In this document: positions 35,588 to 44,676 of the stretch, in pieces
Position numbering within the stretch: the first letter of the stretch is position 1
Layout: every line of letters starts with the position of its first letter
Assembly: GCA_963697455.1 (NCBI GenBank)
Contig: CAVOOI010000014.1
Location: 124,001-188,000 of the forward strand
DNA from: JAFEDN01 sp963697455
GTDB lineage: Bacteria > Pseudomonadota > Gammaproteobacteria > Coxiellales > Coxiellaceae
Direction of reading: 5' to 3'
Length of the DNA stretch: 64,000 nt
The notes under the pieces: generated by a model
The model's input: only the letters and a program-made list of their open reading frames with translations
Database searches by the model: none
Told to the model about the DNA's origin: nothing
Program-made: the position numbers and the translations under genes

Positions 35588-36279
35588 TGGGATCTGAAGA
35601 TCTTCATCATCGGCGAAAAAAAAGAAAAATTGAATCTCTGAAACGAGTAAGTTTAGGCAGGGAATCCTATGATGTCGTATTAATTGTTTGCGAAGGAGCA
35701 AAGACTGAGCCTGGTTATCTTAATGATTTGAAAGACGAATTAAAATTAAGTAACGCCAATATTAAGGTAATAGGGCATGGAACTGATCCATTAACTTTAG
35801 TAGAATTTGCCATAGAAGAATATAATAAATATAGAGAATATGATAAAATATACTGTGTCTTCGATCAGGATGAGCATAAAAGTTATCATTTTGCACTTGA
35901 TGAAATTAATCGGTTTAATTCAAAAGGTATTCCTATTTTTTCTATCACTTCAGTGCCTTGTTTTGAATTTTTTCTTTTATCACACTACGTATATAGCACA
36001 CGATCTTATAAAAGATCTGGAAAAAAATCAGCAGGGGAGCAGCTTTGTTCTGAGCTTAAGCGATATATTCCAAATTATAAAAAAGGATATCCAAATATTT
36101 ACGACGTAACGAAATCAAAACTTCCTACTGCAATTAAAAATGTAAAAAAAATTGAAAAGGAACAATCAATAAATGGTCACAATCCTTCAACGAATTTTTA
36201 TCAGTTAGTTGAGTATTTACAAGAATTGAAATCAAAGTTTAACCTCATTTCTAAAGAGCATTCTTCGGCTCGGGATTAG
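35587..36279 (+). CDS. RloB-family protein (Toprim-like partner of the ATPase)
   Basis: 230 aa. I take ATG 35587 as start, which overlaps the ATPase stop by one base (TAATG) and has SD GGAGG at 35577-35581. Toprim-like features are VVLIVCEGAKTEPGYLNDL with the catalytic Glu (residues ~32-50) and IYCVFDQDEHKSY with the acidic DxD pair (~residues 91-103). The segment ITSVPCFEFFLLSHY is diagnostic of RloB. Probably a nuclease or its regulator, acting with the upstream AAA ATPase as in AbiL/RloAB modules. Confidence 0.85.
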   Translation: MGSEDLHHRRKKRKIESLKRVSLGRESYDVVLIVCEGAKTEPGYLNDLKDELKLSNANIKVIGHGTDPLTLVEFAIEEYNKYREYDKIYCVFDQDEHKSYHFALDEINRFNSKGIPIFSITSVPCFEFFLLSHYVYSTRSYKRSGKKSAGEQLCSELKRYIPNYKKGYPNIYDVTKSKLPTAIKNVKKIEKEQSINGHNPSTNFYQLVEYLQELKSKFNLISKEHSSARD

Positions 36280-36294
36280 ACAAGGATAAAATAT

Positions 36295-37689
36295 TTATTT
36301 TCGTGCTACGTTAGTCTGCCGGGCGGCGCGGATAACCGCTGCGGCTACTGCTGGTACTACTGCTTTGTCGAAGACACTGGGAATAATAAAATTGGGCGAT
36401 AAGGTTTTTTCATCTACCGCGTCCGCAATCGCATAAGCCGCGGCGATTAGCATTTCAAGATTGATGTCTTGAGCGCGACAGTCTAGCGCTCCGCGAAAAA
36501 TACCGGGAAATGCAAGCAGATTATTAATTTGATTGGGGTAATCACTGCGCCCAGTTGCCATAATATACGTATAAGGCGCGGCTAGTTCAGGCATAATTTC
36601 AGGAATAGGATTAGCCATCGCGAACACGACCGGATCTTTATTCATATTTTTTAAGTCTTGGACCGTCAAGGTGTTGGGCCCGGAAAGACCGATAAATACG
36701 TCTGCACCCTTAATGATTTCGGATAACCCGCCAGTCAATTTATCAGGATTAGTAGACTCCGCAAATTCACGCTTGCTAAAATCTAAATCCGTACGCGAGC
36801 TGATTAACGCACCTTTACGATCGCAGCCAATGATATTCACAGCGCCTAATTGTAAAAGCATATTCTTACAGGCAGTTCCGGCTGCGCCGACACCACTAAA
36901 CACAATTTTAAGATCTCCGGCCCTTTTCCCCGTCAGTCTTAAAGTATTGATGAATGCTGCTGCGACTACCGCTCCGGTGCCATGTTGATCATCATGGAAT
37001 ACCGGAATATCTAAATTAGCTTTTAAGCGTTTTTCAATTTCGAAACAGCTTGGCGCGGCAATGTCTTCTAAATTGATCCCACCGAAGTTGGGCGCTAAAT
37101 AAGTAACGGTACGCACAAATTCGTCAATAGTACTGGTGGATAGGCACAATGGAAACGCGTCAAGATTAGCAAATTCTTTAAATAAAAGCGCCTTTCCTTC
37201 CATCACCGGTAAAGCCGCTTTTGGGCCAATATTCCCCAATCCCAACACTGCGGAACCGTCAGAGATCACCGCGACCATATTATGGCGCATAGTAAAGGTA
37301 TCCGCTTGTTCAGGATTATGATGGATGGCCATACAGATTTTAGCGACTTCCGGCGTATAAGCCAGCGCTAATTCTTCACGGTTAGTCACACTGATTTTAC
37401 TGCGCATTTCGATTTTGCCGCCCAAATGGCAGGCAAAGGTAGGGTCGAGCGCAGCACAGCCTACGTCTTGTAAGCAATTAATTTTATTGATAATAATGGG
37501 GGCATATTCTTCGGGGGCTTTGAGAAATAATGTAATATGAGTAGCCGTTTGCAAGCTGTCAATCAGTGTCACCCGGCTGCCTAATTCACGTAACACCGCT
37601 TCAACCTTAGCTGAAGAGTCAGTTTCTGGCGAAAAATGGATAGAAATAACGGTAGCACGTTGATGGTGGGTATCATTAGTGACGAGCAT
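36295..37689 (-). CDS. NAD(P)-dependent malic enzyme with N-terminal ACT-like domain
   Basis: 464 aa; decarboxylates malate to pyruvate, linking the TCA cycle with gluconeogenesis or NAD(P)H supply. An ACT-like segment (residues ~10-90) precedes the malic enzyme fold: SDGSAVLGLGNIGPKAALPV (catalytic Lys in the following MEGKALLFKEFA), PVFHDDQHGTGAVVAAAF (metal site), and FSGVGAAGTACKNML as the NAD(P) Rossmann motif. The phosphotransacetylase domain of long MaeB is absent. It is convergent with rloB and divergent from ileS. Confidence 0.93.
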   Translation of the reverse strand: MLVTNDTHHQRATVISIHFSPETDSSAKVEAVLRELGSRVTLIDSLQTATHITLFLKAPEEYAPIIINKINCLQDVGCAALDPTFACHLGGKIEMRSKISVTNREELALAYTPEVAKICMAIHHNPEQADTFTMRHNMVAVISDGSAVLGLGNIGPKAALPVMEGKALLFKEFANLDAFPLCLSTSTIDEFVRTVTYLAPNFGGINLEDIAAPSCFEIEKRLKANLDIPVFHDDQHGTGAVVAAAFINTLRLTGKRAGDLKIVFSGVGAAGTACKNMLLQLGAVNIIGCDRKGALISSRTDLDFSKREFAESTNPDKLTGGLSEIIKGADVFIGLSGPNTLTVQDLKNMNKDPVVFAMANPIPEIMPELAAPYTYIMATGRSDYPNQINNLLAFPGIFRGALDCRAQDINLEMLIAAAYAIADAVDEKTLSPNFIIPSVFDKAVVPAVAAAVIRAARQTNVARK

Positions 37690-37742
37690 AATTTGGCCTC
37701 TGTAGTTGCTTGCTAAAAGAAGCTAATATACCATACTCTCCA

Positions 37743-40554
37743 ATGAAAGATTACAAAGATACTCTTAATTTACCGACCACGGCGTTTCCCATGAAAGCTA
37801 ATCTGGCGCAAAGAGAGCCGGAAATATTACAGCGCTGGGAGAAATTGGATCTTTATAAACGCTTGCGGGAAAGTGCGCGCCAAAAACCGCGATTTATTTT
37901 GCATGACGGCCCTCCTTATGCTAATGCGCGTCCGCATTTGGGCACCGCATTAAATAAAATCCTGAAAGATATCGTCGTCAAGGCTAAAACCCTCAGCGGC
38001 TATGATGCCACGTTTGTGCCCGGATGGGATTGTCACGGCTTGCCGATTGAATTAAATGTCGAGAAAAAATCGGGTAAAGTAGGGGATAAATTATCTGCTA
38101 AGGAATTTCGCCAAGCCTGCCGCGATTATGCCACGCAGCAAGTGGCTATCCAATTAGAAGATTTTCAACGCCTGGGAGTGGTGGCGGATTGGCAACATCC
38201 CTATTTGACGATGAATTTCGAATATGAAGCGAATACCGTGCGCGCCTTAGCCCAGATCATTTCTCAAGGCCATTTGCATCGTGGTCAAAAACCAGTGTAT
38301 TGGTGTACGGCCTGCGGTTCGGCGCTGGCAGACACGGAAGTTGAGTATCAAGATAAATCTTCCCCTGCGATCGATGTTGGTTTCGCCGTGATTGACAACC
38401 AAGTTGTCGCCGACACTTTCAAAGTGGCAGTAACGGCTGACCCAATTTTTGTACCCATCTGGACGACGACTCCATGGAGCTTGCCAGCTAATCAAGCGGT
38501 GGCGGTTAATTCACATTTTTCCTATGTGTTAGTCAGTGGAACTTTGAAAAACCGCACCGTGCAATTTATTTGCGCCGAAGAGTTAGTTGCAGCGGTGATG
38601 GAGCGGTATGGCGTTGCAGATTATAAAAAATTAGCGGCTGTAAACGGCGAGCTTTTGGAAGGGCTGCAATTGCAGCACCCCTATTTAGACCGGCAAGTAC
38701 CGGTTATTTTAGGCGATCATGTGACCATTGATGCCGGAACCGGCTGTGTACATACCGCGCCGGTCCATGGGCAGGATGATTACGTGGTAGGCCAGCAATA
38801 TCAACTGCCAATGGACAACCTAGTTAATGCCAACGGTTGCTTTAATGCTGACGTGCCCTTAGTGGGCGGTTTACATGTTTTTAAAGCCAACGAAGTTATT
38901 ATTGCTGAGTTGGAGAGAAAAGGTCGCTTGCTTCATCAAGTAATCATTCAGCACAGCTACCCACATTGCTGGCGGCATAAAATACCCGTCAATTTATCGA
39001 GCAACGCCGCAATGGTTTATCAGTATGGACCAACAAAACCTCCGCAATCAGGCGTTACAGGCGGTTGAGCAAGTTAATTGGTTGCCAGCCTGGGGTAAAA
39101 CCCGGATCAGCCGGATGTTAGAAAGCCGACCAGACTGGTGTATTTCCCGGCAACGCGTGTGGGGAGTGCCTATTCCGTTCTTTATCCATAAATTGACCGG
39201 TGAGTTACATCCTGAAACTTTAGGGCTAATGGAAAAGATTGCGGAATTAATCGAAGAGCAAGGGATTGAAGGGTGGTTCGCGCTCGAACCGAGTAGTTTA
39301 CTGGGAAAAGAAGCCGAAGATTACCTTAAATCCAGCGATGTGTTGGATGTCTGGTTTGACTCAGGCAGCAGTCATTTTTGTGTTTTATTGCAAAGGGCAG
39401 AATTAGGTGTGCCGGCAGATTTATATTTTGAAGGTTCTGACCAACACCGGGGCTGGTTCCAAACTTCGTTGCTGACTGCAGTCGCTATGCGCGGCAACGC
39501 GCCTTATAGAACTGTGTTAACCCATGGCTACGTGGTAGATGCGCACGGCCATAAAATGTCAAAATCCTTGGGGAATGTAGTGGTTCCGGTCGAGGTGGCG
39601 AAAAATCTGGGTGCAGACGTCTTGCGTTTATGGGTTGCTTCCGCCGATTATAAGTTAGATATTAATTACTCCGAAGAAATTTTAAAGCGCAGCGTGGATG
39701 CTTACCGTCGCATTCGCAATACAATGCGTTTTTTACTGGCTAATATTTTCGACTTTGATCCTGGCAAAGATTTAGTGCCCGCGGATAAATTGTTAGCCTT
39801 AGATCGATGGGCAGTGACGCAGGCGGCAGAGCTTCAACAAGAAATTATCGCCGCTTACGATGATTACAGTTTTCAAACCGTGAGTCAGAAAATTCATAAT
39901 TTTTGCAGCGTCCCCATGGGCAGTTTTTATTTGGATATTATCAAAGACCGGGAGTATACCAGTTATCGAACCGGGATTGCCCGCCGTTCTGCGCAAACCG
40001 CAATGTATCACATCTTAGAAGCGGTAGTGCGGTGGCTGGCGCCGGTGTTGAGTTTTACTGCTGAAGAAATTTGGCCTTATATCCCTGGGAAACGTACTGA
40101 TTCAGTATTTCTGAGCACTTGGTATGATCGATTTCCAGTTTTTAAAGAAAATCTGCTAATCGATTGGCCGTTGTTGATTCCTGTCCGCGATGCAGTTAAT
40201 AAATTGTTAGAAGCACACCGGCAACAGGGTGATATCGGTTCAGCTTTAGACGCAGAAATTATTTTATATGCCGATGAAAAATTATTAACTGAATTATCCA
40301 GATTGCAAGAAGAGTTACGATTTGTGCTCATCGCTTCGGACGCAAAAGCATTATCGGCTGAGCAACGTCCCGCAGATGCCGAGGCCACTGATATTCCAGG
40401 ACTGTGGGCCAAGATCATTGTTTCCGAATATATCAAATGCGCGCGCTGCTGGCAGCGCCGCAAAGATGTGGGCGCGAATTCGCAACACCCCACGCTGTGT
40501 GGACGTTGTGTTGCCAACCTTGCTGAGCCGGGTGAGACCAGGCATTTTGCATAG
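37743..40554 (+). CDS. ileS: Isoleucine--tRNA ligase, interrupted by a one-base frameshift
   Basis: Class I synthetase for Ile, about 936 aa if the frame is repaired. I choose ATG 37743 (MKDYKDTLNLPTTAFPMKAN). An extra A at 38991/38992 shifts the frame: removing it gives PVIYRATPQWFISMDQQNL, exactly the family sequence, and the second frame then runs to 40554. The editing domain, KMSKS loop (HGHKMSKSLGN, ~39545) and C-terminal zinc site (CARCWQRR...CGRC) are all intact. The HIGH motif reads PHLGTA, so its last His is Thr. Because ileS is essential, the indel is probably a sequencing error or very recent mutation. Confidence 0.93.
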
Positions 40555-40578
40555 AGATTATCAAGGTGAAAACCATTT

Positions 40579-40694
40579 AACGTCCACTTTTGGCTCAGGT
40601 TGAACGAAAAAATACCCTCGCAATGCTCACATACCTGAGTATGCTCCGCTTGCTCGGCCATTTTTTCGTTCAACCTGAGCCAAAATTGAACGTT
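40579..40694. repeat. Palindromic dispersed repeat, copy 2 (116 bp, MITE/REP-like)
   Basis: Second copy of the element at 6737-6853. The arms (40579-40614 and 40659-40694) pair with three mismatches and share CTCAGGTTGAACGAAAAAAT with copy 1. The TTTTGGC/GCCAAAA change appears in both arms. Located between the ileS stop and lspA; both copies thus lie in operon-internal gaps next to aminoacyl-tRNA synthetase genes. Confidence 0.88.
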
Positions 40695-40752
40695 TTGCGT
40701 GGATTCAAGTTTCATGAGGTAACTCTGAAGAGATTATAGCTCGAGAAGAAGT

Positions 40753-41253
40753 ATGAAAATAAATAAACATCAATTTAGTAAAGCCACGCCGTGGTTTTTG
40801 GTCAGTATTTTAGTAATTTTGCTGGATCAATTTACCAAGTTTTTAGTCATGAGTTATCTTTATGTTGAGCAACCGCTGCGTTTATTGCCTTTTTTCAATT
40901 TAATTTTGCGATATAATCAAGGCGCGGCCTTTAGCTTTTTGGGAGGTGCTGGAGGCTGGCAGATATTGTTTTTGAGCATTATTTCCATAGTGGTTATCAT
41001 CGCGCTGCTGATTTGGCTCTTGCGTTTATCCTACCCCAGTACCTGGACAGCTTGTGCATTGAGTTTGATCATTGGCGGCGCCGCGGGTAATCTCATCGAT
41101 CGAATCCGTTTCTCTTTCGTAATTGATTTTTTTGATTTCCACATTGGCAGTTGGCACTACGCGACATTTAATCTAGCCGATAGCGCAATCGTCGTAGGAG
41201 TGTTTATGTTACTACTGCATACTTTGTTTAATAAAAAATCGCGCTCAGTTTAA
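40753..41253 (+). CDS. lspA: Lipoprotein signal peptidase
   Basis: 166-aa aspartic membrane protease that cleaves prolipoprotein signal peptides after lipidation. Four transmembrane segments are visible (FLVSILVILLDQFTKFLVM first). The catalytic motifs are present: NQGAAFSFL, IIGGAAGNLIDRI and FNLADSAIVVGV, with catalytic Asp in GNLIDR and NLADS. It follows ileS as in most gammaproteobacteria and meets the pilin gene tail to tail with a four-base overlap. Confidence 0.97.
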   Translation: MKINKHQFSKATPWFLVSILVILLDQFTKFLVMSYLYVEQPLRLLPFFNLILRYNQGAAFSFLGGAGGWQILFLSIISIVVIIALLIWLLRLSYPSTWTACALSLIIGGAAGNLIDRIRFSFVIDFFDFHIGSWHYATFNLADSAIVVGVFMLLLHTLFNKKSRSV

Positions 41254-41657
41254 TTCCAGCATGCCTCTGCTGTTCCCGTACCCGTCACTGATTTGTCACC
41301 ACGTTCATTTAAAAGAAGGGTTTGGCAAAGAGTATCGGATTTAGCCTGCTGACTCAAAGGCGAAGCCGCGATATTATAACCAGCTGCGCTTGATGACTGA
41401 ATGCTAAGCAGGTAACTCTTATTATCGGTATACGGATTGACCCCAAGCGCTTCCAAAGTAGCACCTTGGTAACTATCTTGCAGGCTATAAAAGGACTCAA
41501 GCTGACTAGCCAAATACAGCAAAGCTATTTCCGCCTGATTGCGTCTGCCTTTAATCAAATGGCTCGTATACAGAGGAGCGGCCACGGCAATCAAGATCGC
41601 CACGATTGCCATGACAATCAATAACTCCAGTAAAGAAAAGCCAGACTTAAATGTCAT
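41250..41657 (-). CDS. Type IV pilin / PilE-like prepilin
   Basis: 135 aa. Prepilin leader MTFKSG cleaved before FSLLELLIVMAIVAILIAVA, with the conserved Glu five residues after the cleavage site and the N-terminal hydrophobic helix. Two Cys (DTLCQTL and TAEACWN) near the C-terminus form the usual D-region disulfide. Minor or major pilin of a type IV pilus. A pilE-like gene near lspA is common in gammaproteobacteria; the fkpB-ispH pair often found between them is missing. Confidence 0.88.
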   Translation of the reverse strand: MTFKSGFSLLELLIVMAIVAILIAVAAPLYTSHLIKGRRNQAEIALLYLASQLESFYSLQDSYQGATLEALGVNPYTDNKSYLLSIQSSSAAGYNIAASPLSQQAKSDTLCQTLLLNERGDKSVTGTGTAEACWN

Positions 41658-41822
41658 ATTAATTTAGGATAATCTCACTAGCCCTATCTTTTCAATACTG
41701 TAGTTGATCATATAATGATCAGAAAAAAATACTTGTGATTTCATCAGAAATAGGTATTATTCTCTATCCCCCGCAGCGTATGGGTTCCAAATACCCATGA
41801 GTTGGTGCGGAGGATGTTCTCC

Positions 41823-41851
41823 TTGGTTCTCTGGCAAAGATCGGGTAGAAT
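41823..41851 (+). promoter_or_regulatory. Probable promoter of tRNA-Lys
   Basis: -35-like TTGGTT (41823-41828), a 17-bp spacer and -10-like TAGAAT (41846-41851), 37 bases before the tRNA. Confidence 0.45.
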
Positions 41852-41888
41852 TGTCCACATTCTCGGCGCCCACGGCCGATATCAGTTT

Positions 41889-41961
41889 GGGCCGGTAGCT
41901 CAGTCGGTAGAGCAGCGGACTTTTAATCCGTTGGTCGCGAGTTCGAATCTCGCCCGGCCCA
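41889..41961 (+). tRNA. tRNA-Lys (anticodon TTT)
   Basis: 73-nt cloverleaf without encoded CCA. Acceptor GGGCCGG/CCGGCCC with discriminator A, D arm GCTCAGTCGGTAGAGC, anticodon stem GCGGA/TCCGT with loop CTTTTAA, T arm GTTCGAATC. It lies 36 bases from the end of a convergent integrase gene and is the likely insertion site of the accessory region. Confidence 0.96.
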
Positions 41962-41965
41962 TTTA

Positions 41966-41979
41966 AAATCAAATACTTA
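41966..41979 (+). repeat. Att-like repeat, copy 1 (beside tRNA-Lys)
   Basis: AAATCAAATACTTA, found again exactly at 43298-43311. The core AAATACTTAC (41971-41980) recurs at 44677-44686 beyond the second integrase. It lies five bases after the tRNA end, where an attL core is expected. Confidence 0.5.
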
Positions 41980-41997
41980 CCGTAACTTTTCTTCAAC

Positions 41998-43185
41998 CTA
42001 CACATTCCTTGCCGGAATTTTGCCGGAATGTGTTTCCATCGCCGCAACCATCCGCGCGGATTGCATCTGCATACGCTCGGCCACCGTCATCGGTATCGCT
42101 GCTCTGTCTCTGATCGAGATCGCAGTCGGGGTACTCGATTGGCGGTGGCAAACTTTATTGGCGGCTTCAATCAAATGCCGAATTTCCACCGGGCTATAAT
42201 GAGTGGTGATCCGGTTTGATTTATGCCCCAACAAATCCTGGCGGTCTTCCAGACTGACCTGGGCGGCTCGCAAGCGCCTGCCAAATGTGTGTTTCAGGTC
42301 ATGGATTCGCACCGGCAGATGTAATAGCCTGCGGGCTTTTTTCCATGCCTTATTATTCATCTGGTAAACGTTTGCTTCACCGTCAGACCGGGGAAAGACA
42401 TACACCGGGTGCTGATGCCGTACCTCTGCAATAACCTGCAAAGCAATCTCATTCAGAGGTACCAGCCGGTCTAACTCGTTTTTGCAGTATGCCCCAGGAA
42501 TAATAAAGATACTGGTGTTTAACTCCGGAATCGGCAATTCCCAATCCCATTGTAGTTGACACACTTCCTGGTCACGCAACCCCGTATTGACCTTAAATAA
42601 CGCCATTCGGCGCAGATAAGTCGGGAGCAGCGCGAACAGGCGATCCTGTTCTTCCCAGCTCAAGGAATAAGGTTTGCGCGCATCGTTCTGTGGCAACAGT
42701 TTGATCTTTGGCGCTGCGGCTAACCAGGTGAGATTGGATTCATCTACCCATTCTCTGCAGGCCAGGTTCAAAATCCGGCGGACGATCTGCAGACCATGAT
42801 TGATCGTGCGGTTCTTCACGCCCTGTTGTTGCCTCATCGCGATGAAAGGCTGCAAACTCAACATATTGAGTTTATCGAGTTCACATTGGCCGATAGTCGG
42901 TTTAAGTTGCTCGATATGCACAATATTTTCCTTGATAGTCCGTTTATGTTGGTTTTCCGCTAAATATTTGGCAGCCGCTTCTTCAAAAGTGCGCTTTGGC
43001 CTGACGCCATAGATTTCTGCCTGTCGGATCTGTTCCAGTCGATAGATCAGATACCGCCGGGCTTCTTTCTGGTCGCTGGTTCCTGTACTTTCAAACAGTC
43101 GTTTACCAGATATCGTTTTTTCAACATGCCATATCCCACCACGAAACCGTAAACCAGGGATGGCGGTTTGCTTCTTACGTCCCAT
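41998..43185 (-). CDS. Tyrosine-type site-specific integrase 1
   Basis: 395-aa island/phage integrase. An AP2-like N-terminal DNA-binding part (GLRFRGGIWHVEKTISGKRL) is followed by a SAM-like core-binding domain and a catalytic domain with all key residues: Arg in NTGLRDQEVCQL, HDLKHTFGRR (His and Arg), LLGHKS and the nucleophilic Tyr in THYSPVE. It lies beside tRNA-Lys, convergent with it, as expected for an integrase at the attL end. It is closely related to integrase 2 at 44736-45848, but carries a C-terminal extension of ~25 residues and has no adjacent excisionase. Confidence 0.95.
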   Translation of the reverse strand: MGRKKQTAIPGLRFRGGIWHVEKTISGKRLFESTGTSDQKEARRYLIYRLEQIRQAEIYGVRPKRTFEEAAAKYLAENQHKRTIKENIVHIEQLKPTIGQCELDKLNMLSLQPFIAMRQQQGVKNRTINHGLQIVRRILNLACREWVDESNLTWLAAAPKIKLLPQNDARKPYSLSWEEQDRLFALLPTYLRRMALFKVNTGLRDQEVCQLQWDWELPIPELNTSIFIIPGAYCKNELDRLVPLNEIALQVIAEVRHQHPVYVFPRSDGEANVYQMNNKAWKKARRLLHLPVRIHDLKHTFGRRLRAAQVSLEDRQDLLGHKSNRITTHYSPVEIRHLIEAANKVCHRQSSTPTAISIRDRAAIPMTVAERMQMQSARMVAAMETHSGKIPARNV

Positions 43186-43297
43186 ATTAACCTCCTAAGT
43201 TCAGGGACGCCCTTCACAGCGCTACTATAGAGGGGCAAAGAATTTAAATCAATCCGAATTAAACGGAATAGTTTTTATGATGAAATTAATATTTTAT

Positions 43298-43311
43298 AAA
43301 TCAAATACTTA
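43298..43311 (+). repeat. Att-like repeat, copy 2 (upstream of integrase 1)
   Basis: A second exact AAATCAAATACTTA, on the opposite side of integrase 1 from copy 1 and in the same orientation. It separates the integrase from the toxin-antitoxin pair. Confidence 0.5.
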
Positions 43312-43347
43312 TGATATGTCTCCTTTAAAAATATTCTCATTGTCTCA

Positions 43348-43362
43348 ACCATATGGTATAAT
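43348..43362 (+). promoter_or_regulatory. Promoter/operator of the TumE-TumA-like pair
   Basis: Extended -10 TGG-TATAAT (-10 at 43357-43362) lies eight bases before the toxin ATG at 43371, so transcription would begin at or next to the start codon and give a leaderless mRNA. A perfect 10-bp palindrome ACCATATGGT (43348-43357) abuts the -10 and is a good candidate site for the antitoxin. Confidence 0.6.
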
Positions 43363-43370
43363 TTAGATAT

Positions 43371-43667
43371 ATGGCAGCCAAATTGCTTTTAGATCGCAAA
43401 CATATTTTTGAGGATGGCTCTATCGCTCAATTGGTGATATGGCAGTTACCTCAAAAATCGCAGGAACGTCCGCATGGGTTGAAGTATCGGCTGTATTTTG
43501 GCGACAGCCAGGGTAACTGCCTGGTGCGCTACGATAATGAGACCGGTAAAGGCGACCATAAACATATTGAAGATCGGGAACAGGCTTATCAATTTGTGGA
43601 TATCGATACCTTGTTAAAAGATTTTCAACGGGACATCCGCCGCTGCCAGAAAAAATGGGAGAAATGA
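43371..43667 (+). CDS. DUF6516/TumE-like toxin
   Basis: 98 aa. The sequence LKYRLYFGDSQGNCLVRYDNETGKGDHKH and the ending of the type FQRDIRRCQKK fit the DUF6516 family, toxins of TumE/TumA-type systems (the segments are YRLYFGDSQGNCLVRYDN and GKGDHKHIEDRE). The toxin gene comes first, as in other pairs of this family. There is no SD: the ATG is eight bases from the -10, implying leaderless translation. It overlaps the antitoxin frame by a few bases. Confidence 0.75.
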   Translation: MAAKLLLDRKHIFEDGSIAQLVIWQLPQKSQERPHGLKYRLYFGDSQGNCLVRYDNETGKGDHKHIEDREQAYQFVDIDTLLKDFQRDIRRCQKKWEK

Positions 43668-43669
43668 TC

Positions 43670-44104
43670 ATGAAAAAAAGAAAATTAACCGTTAAAGTGA
43701 GTTCTTTTGATGAAGCACTCGCCTCATTTAAAGAGGTTTGGGAAAAAGCGGAAGTCGGTCAGAAATTGGCGGAGCCTATAGAGATTGTGGGCTTTGAAAA
43801 TGCTTCATTATTAATGAAAACATTGACACCCCGGCGACTGGAATTATTGCAAAAATTACACGCTATCGGAGCCAGCAGCGTACGAGCATTGGCGAAAGAA
43901 TTGGAGAGAGATTACAGCAATGTTCACCAGGACATTAAAATATTAAGTCAGGCTGGTTTATTATTGCAGGATAAAAAAGGTCATTATTCCATGCCTTGGG
44001 ATAAAATTATTACTGAAATTCCCATGACGGAATGGATTCCTTCGCAACGACACGCATCTAAAGCACATACTGTTTCTCATTCTCATCATTCGCCACATAG
44101 GTAA
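43670..44104 (+). CDS. HTH regulator/antitoxin (HVO_A0114/TumA-like)
   Basis: 144 aa from ATG 43670 with SD GGGAGA (43657-43662); an earlier ATG at 43664 (ATGA overlap with the toxin stop) is possible. The winged helix-turn-helix (TPRRLELLQKLHAIGASSVRALAKELERDYSNVHQDIK, here RALAKELERDYSNVHQDIK as the recognition part) matches the HVO_A0114 DNA-binding family that accompanies DUF6516 toxins. The C-terminal His/Ser-rich tail (SHSHHSPHR) is unusual. Likely binds the palindrome before the toxin gene. Confidence 0.78.
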   Translation: MKKRKLTVKVSSFDEALASFKEVWEKAEVGQKLAEPIEIVGFENASLLMKTLTPRRLELLQKLHAIGASSVRALAKELERDYSNVHQDIKILSQAGLLLQDKKGHYSMPWDKIITEIPMTEWIPSQRHASKAHTVSHSHHSPHR

Positions 44105-44109
44105 TGTAG

Positions 44110-44667
44110 TCAGTATGATATAGCGCCATCGTTTTTAATAAATCTGGCGGGTCGAATGCATAAAACCAGAATTTCAGTCCCATCAAAAAATTTACCTTCC
44201 GAAATTATCCCAGAGAATTTTAAATGTATGACCCCGTCTTGGATTACGGTAAATACAGGGCCGCCGCTGATCCCGCCAGGATCAGTTAAATTTTCTTCAA
44301 TATTATTAATTCCTCTATAAAAGCTATTAAAATTCTCTATTCTACAGGTAAATTGATCTTCACAAGAAGAGGTTACATGCGCAAATGTGCTAAAAGAATA
44401 AAAACTCAATATATTTCCAGTGGGACCTTTTCTCCAGGAGCCAGGAAACCCTCCTAATGCTATGTGTTGTCTTATCTTGATTTCTTCTTGATAGGTATCT
44501 TTTATTAGAAAATTTCCAAATCCTCGTTCAATTTTTCCTCTTAACTGAGGTTTGAGATTATAGGGAAATTTAAAAGTTAATAAATCTAAATTTTTATTTT
44601 GGCTAAAGAGATAAGTATAAGGATCAAAAATAAGGTTAACTAAGATTGTGATTATAACGTATTTCAA
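44110..44667 (-). CDS. C-terminal fragment of a trypsin-like serine protease
   Basis: 185 codons from a TTG that follows directly on an in-frame stop, so no good start is seen. The motif DPGGISGGPVFTV (about residues 130-142) followed by KFSGIISEG is the S1-family nucleophile loop (GxSGGP) and next strand. The His and Asp of the triad, which should lie N-terminal, are not visible; the upstream DNA belongs to the boundary with integrase 2. Most likely a protease truncated by insertion. Function unknown. Confidence 0.5.
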   Translation of the reverse strand: MKYVIITILVNLIFDPYTYLFSQNKNLDLLTFKFPYNLKPQLRGKIERGFGNFLIKDTYQEEIKIRQHIALGGFPGSWRKGPTGNILSFYSFSTFAHVTSSCEDQFTCRIENFNSFYRGINNIEENLTDPGGISGGPVFTVIQDGVIHLKFSGIISEGKFFDGTEILVLCIRPARFIKNDGAISY

Positions 44668-44676
44668 TAGCTATTA

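Noticed and set aside
41757..42047. 96-codon minus-strand frame with GEIRTRDQRIKSPLLYRLSY
   Set aside because: It is the antisense reading of tRNA-Lys, a well-known false protein, and also overlaps the integrase end.
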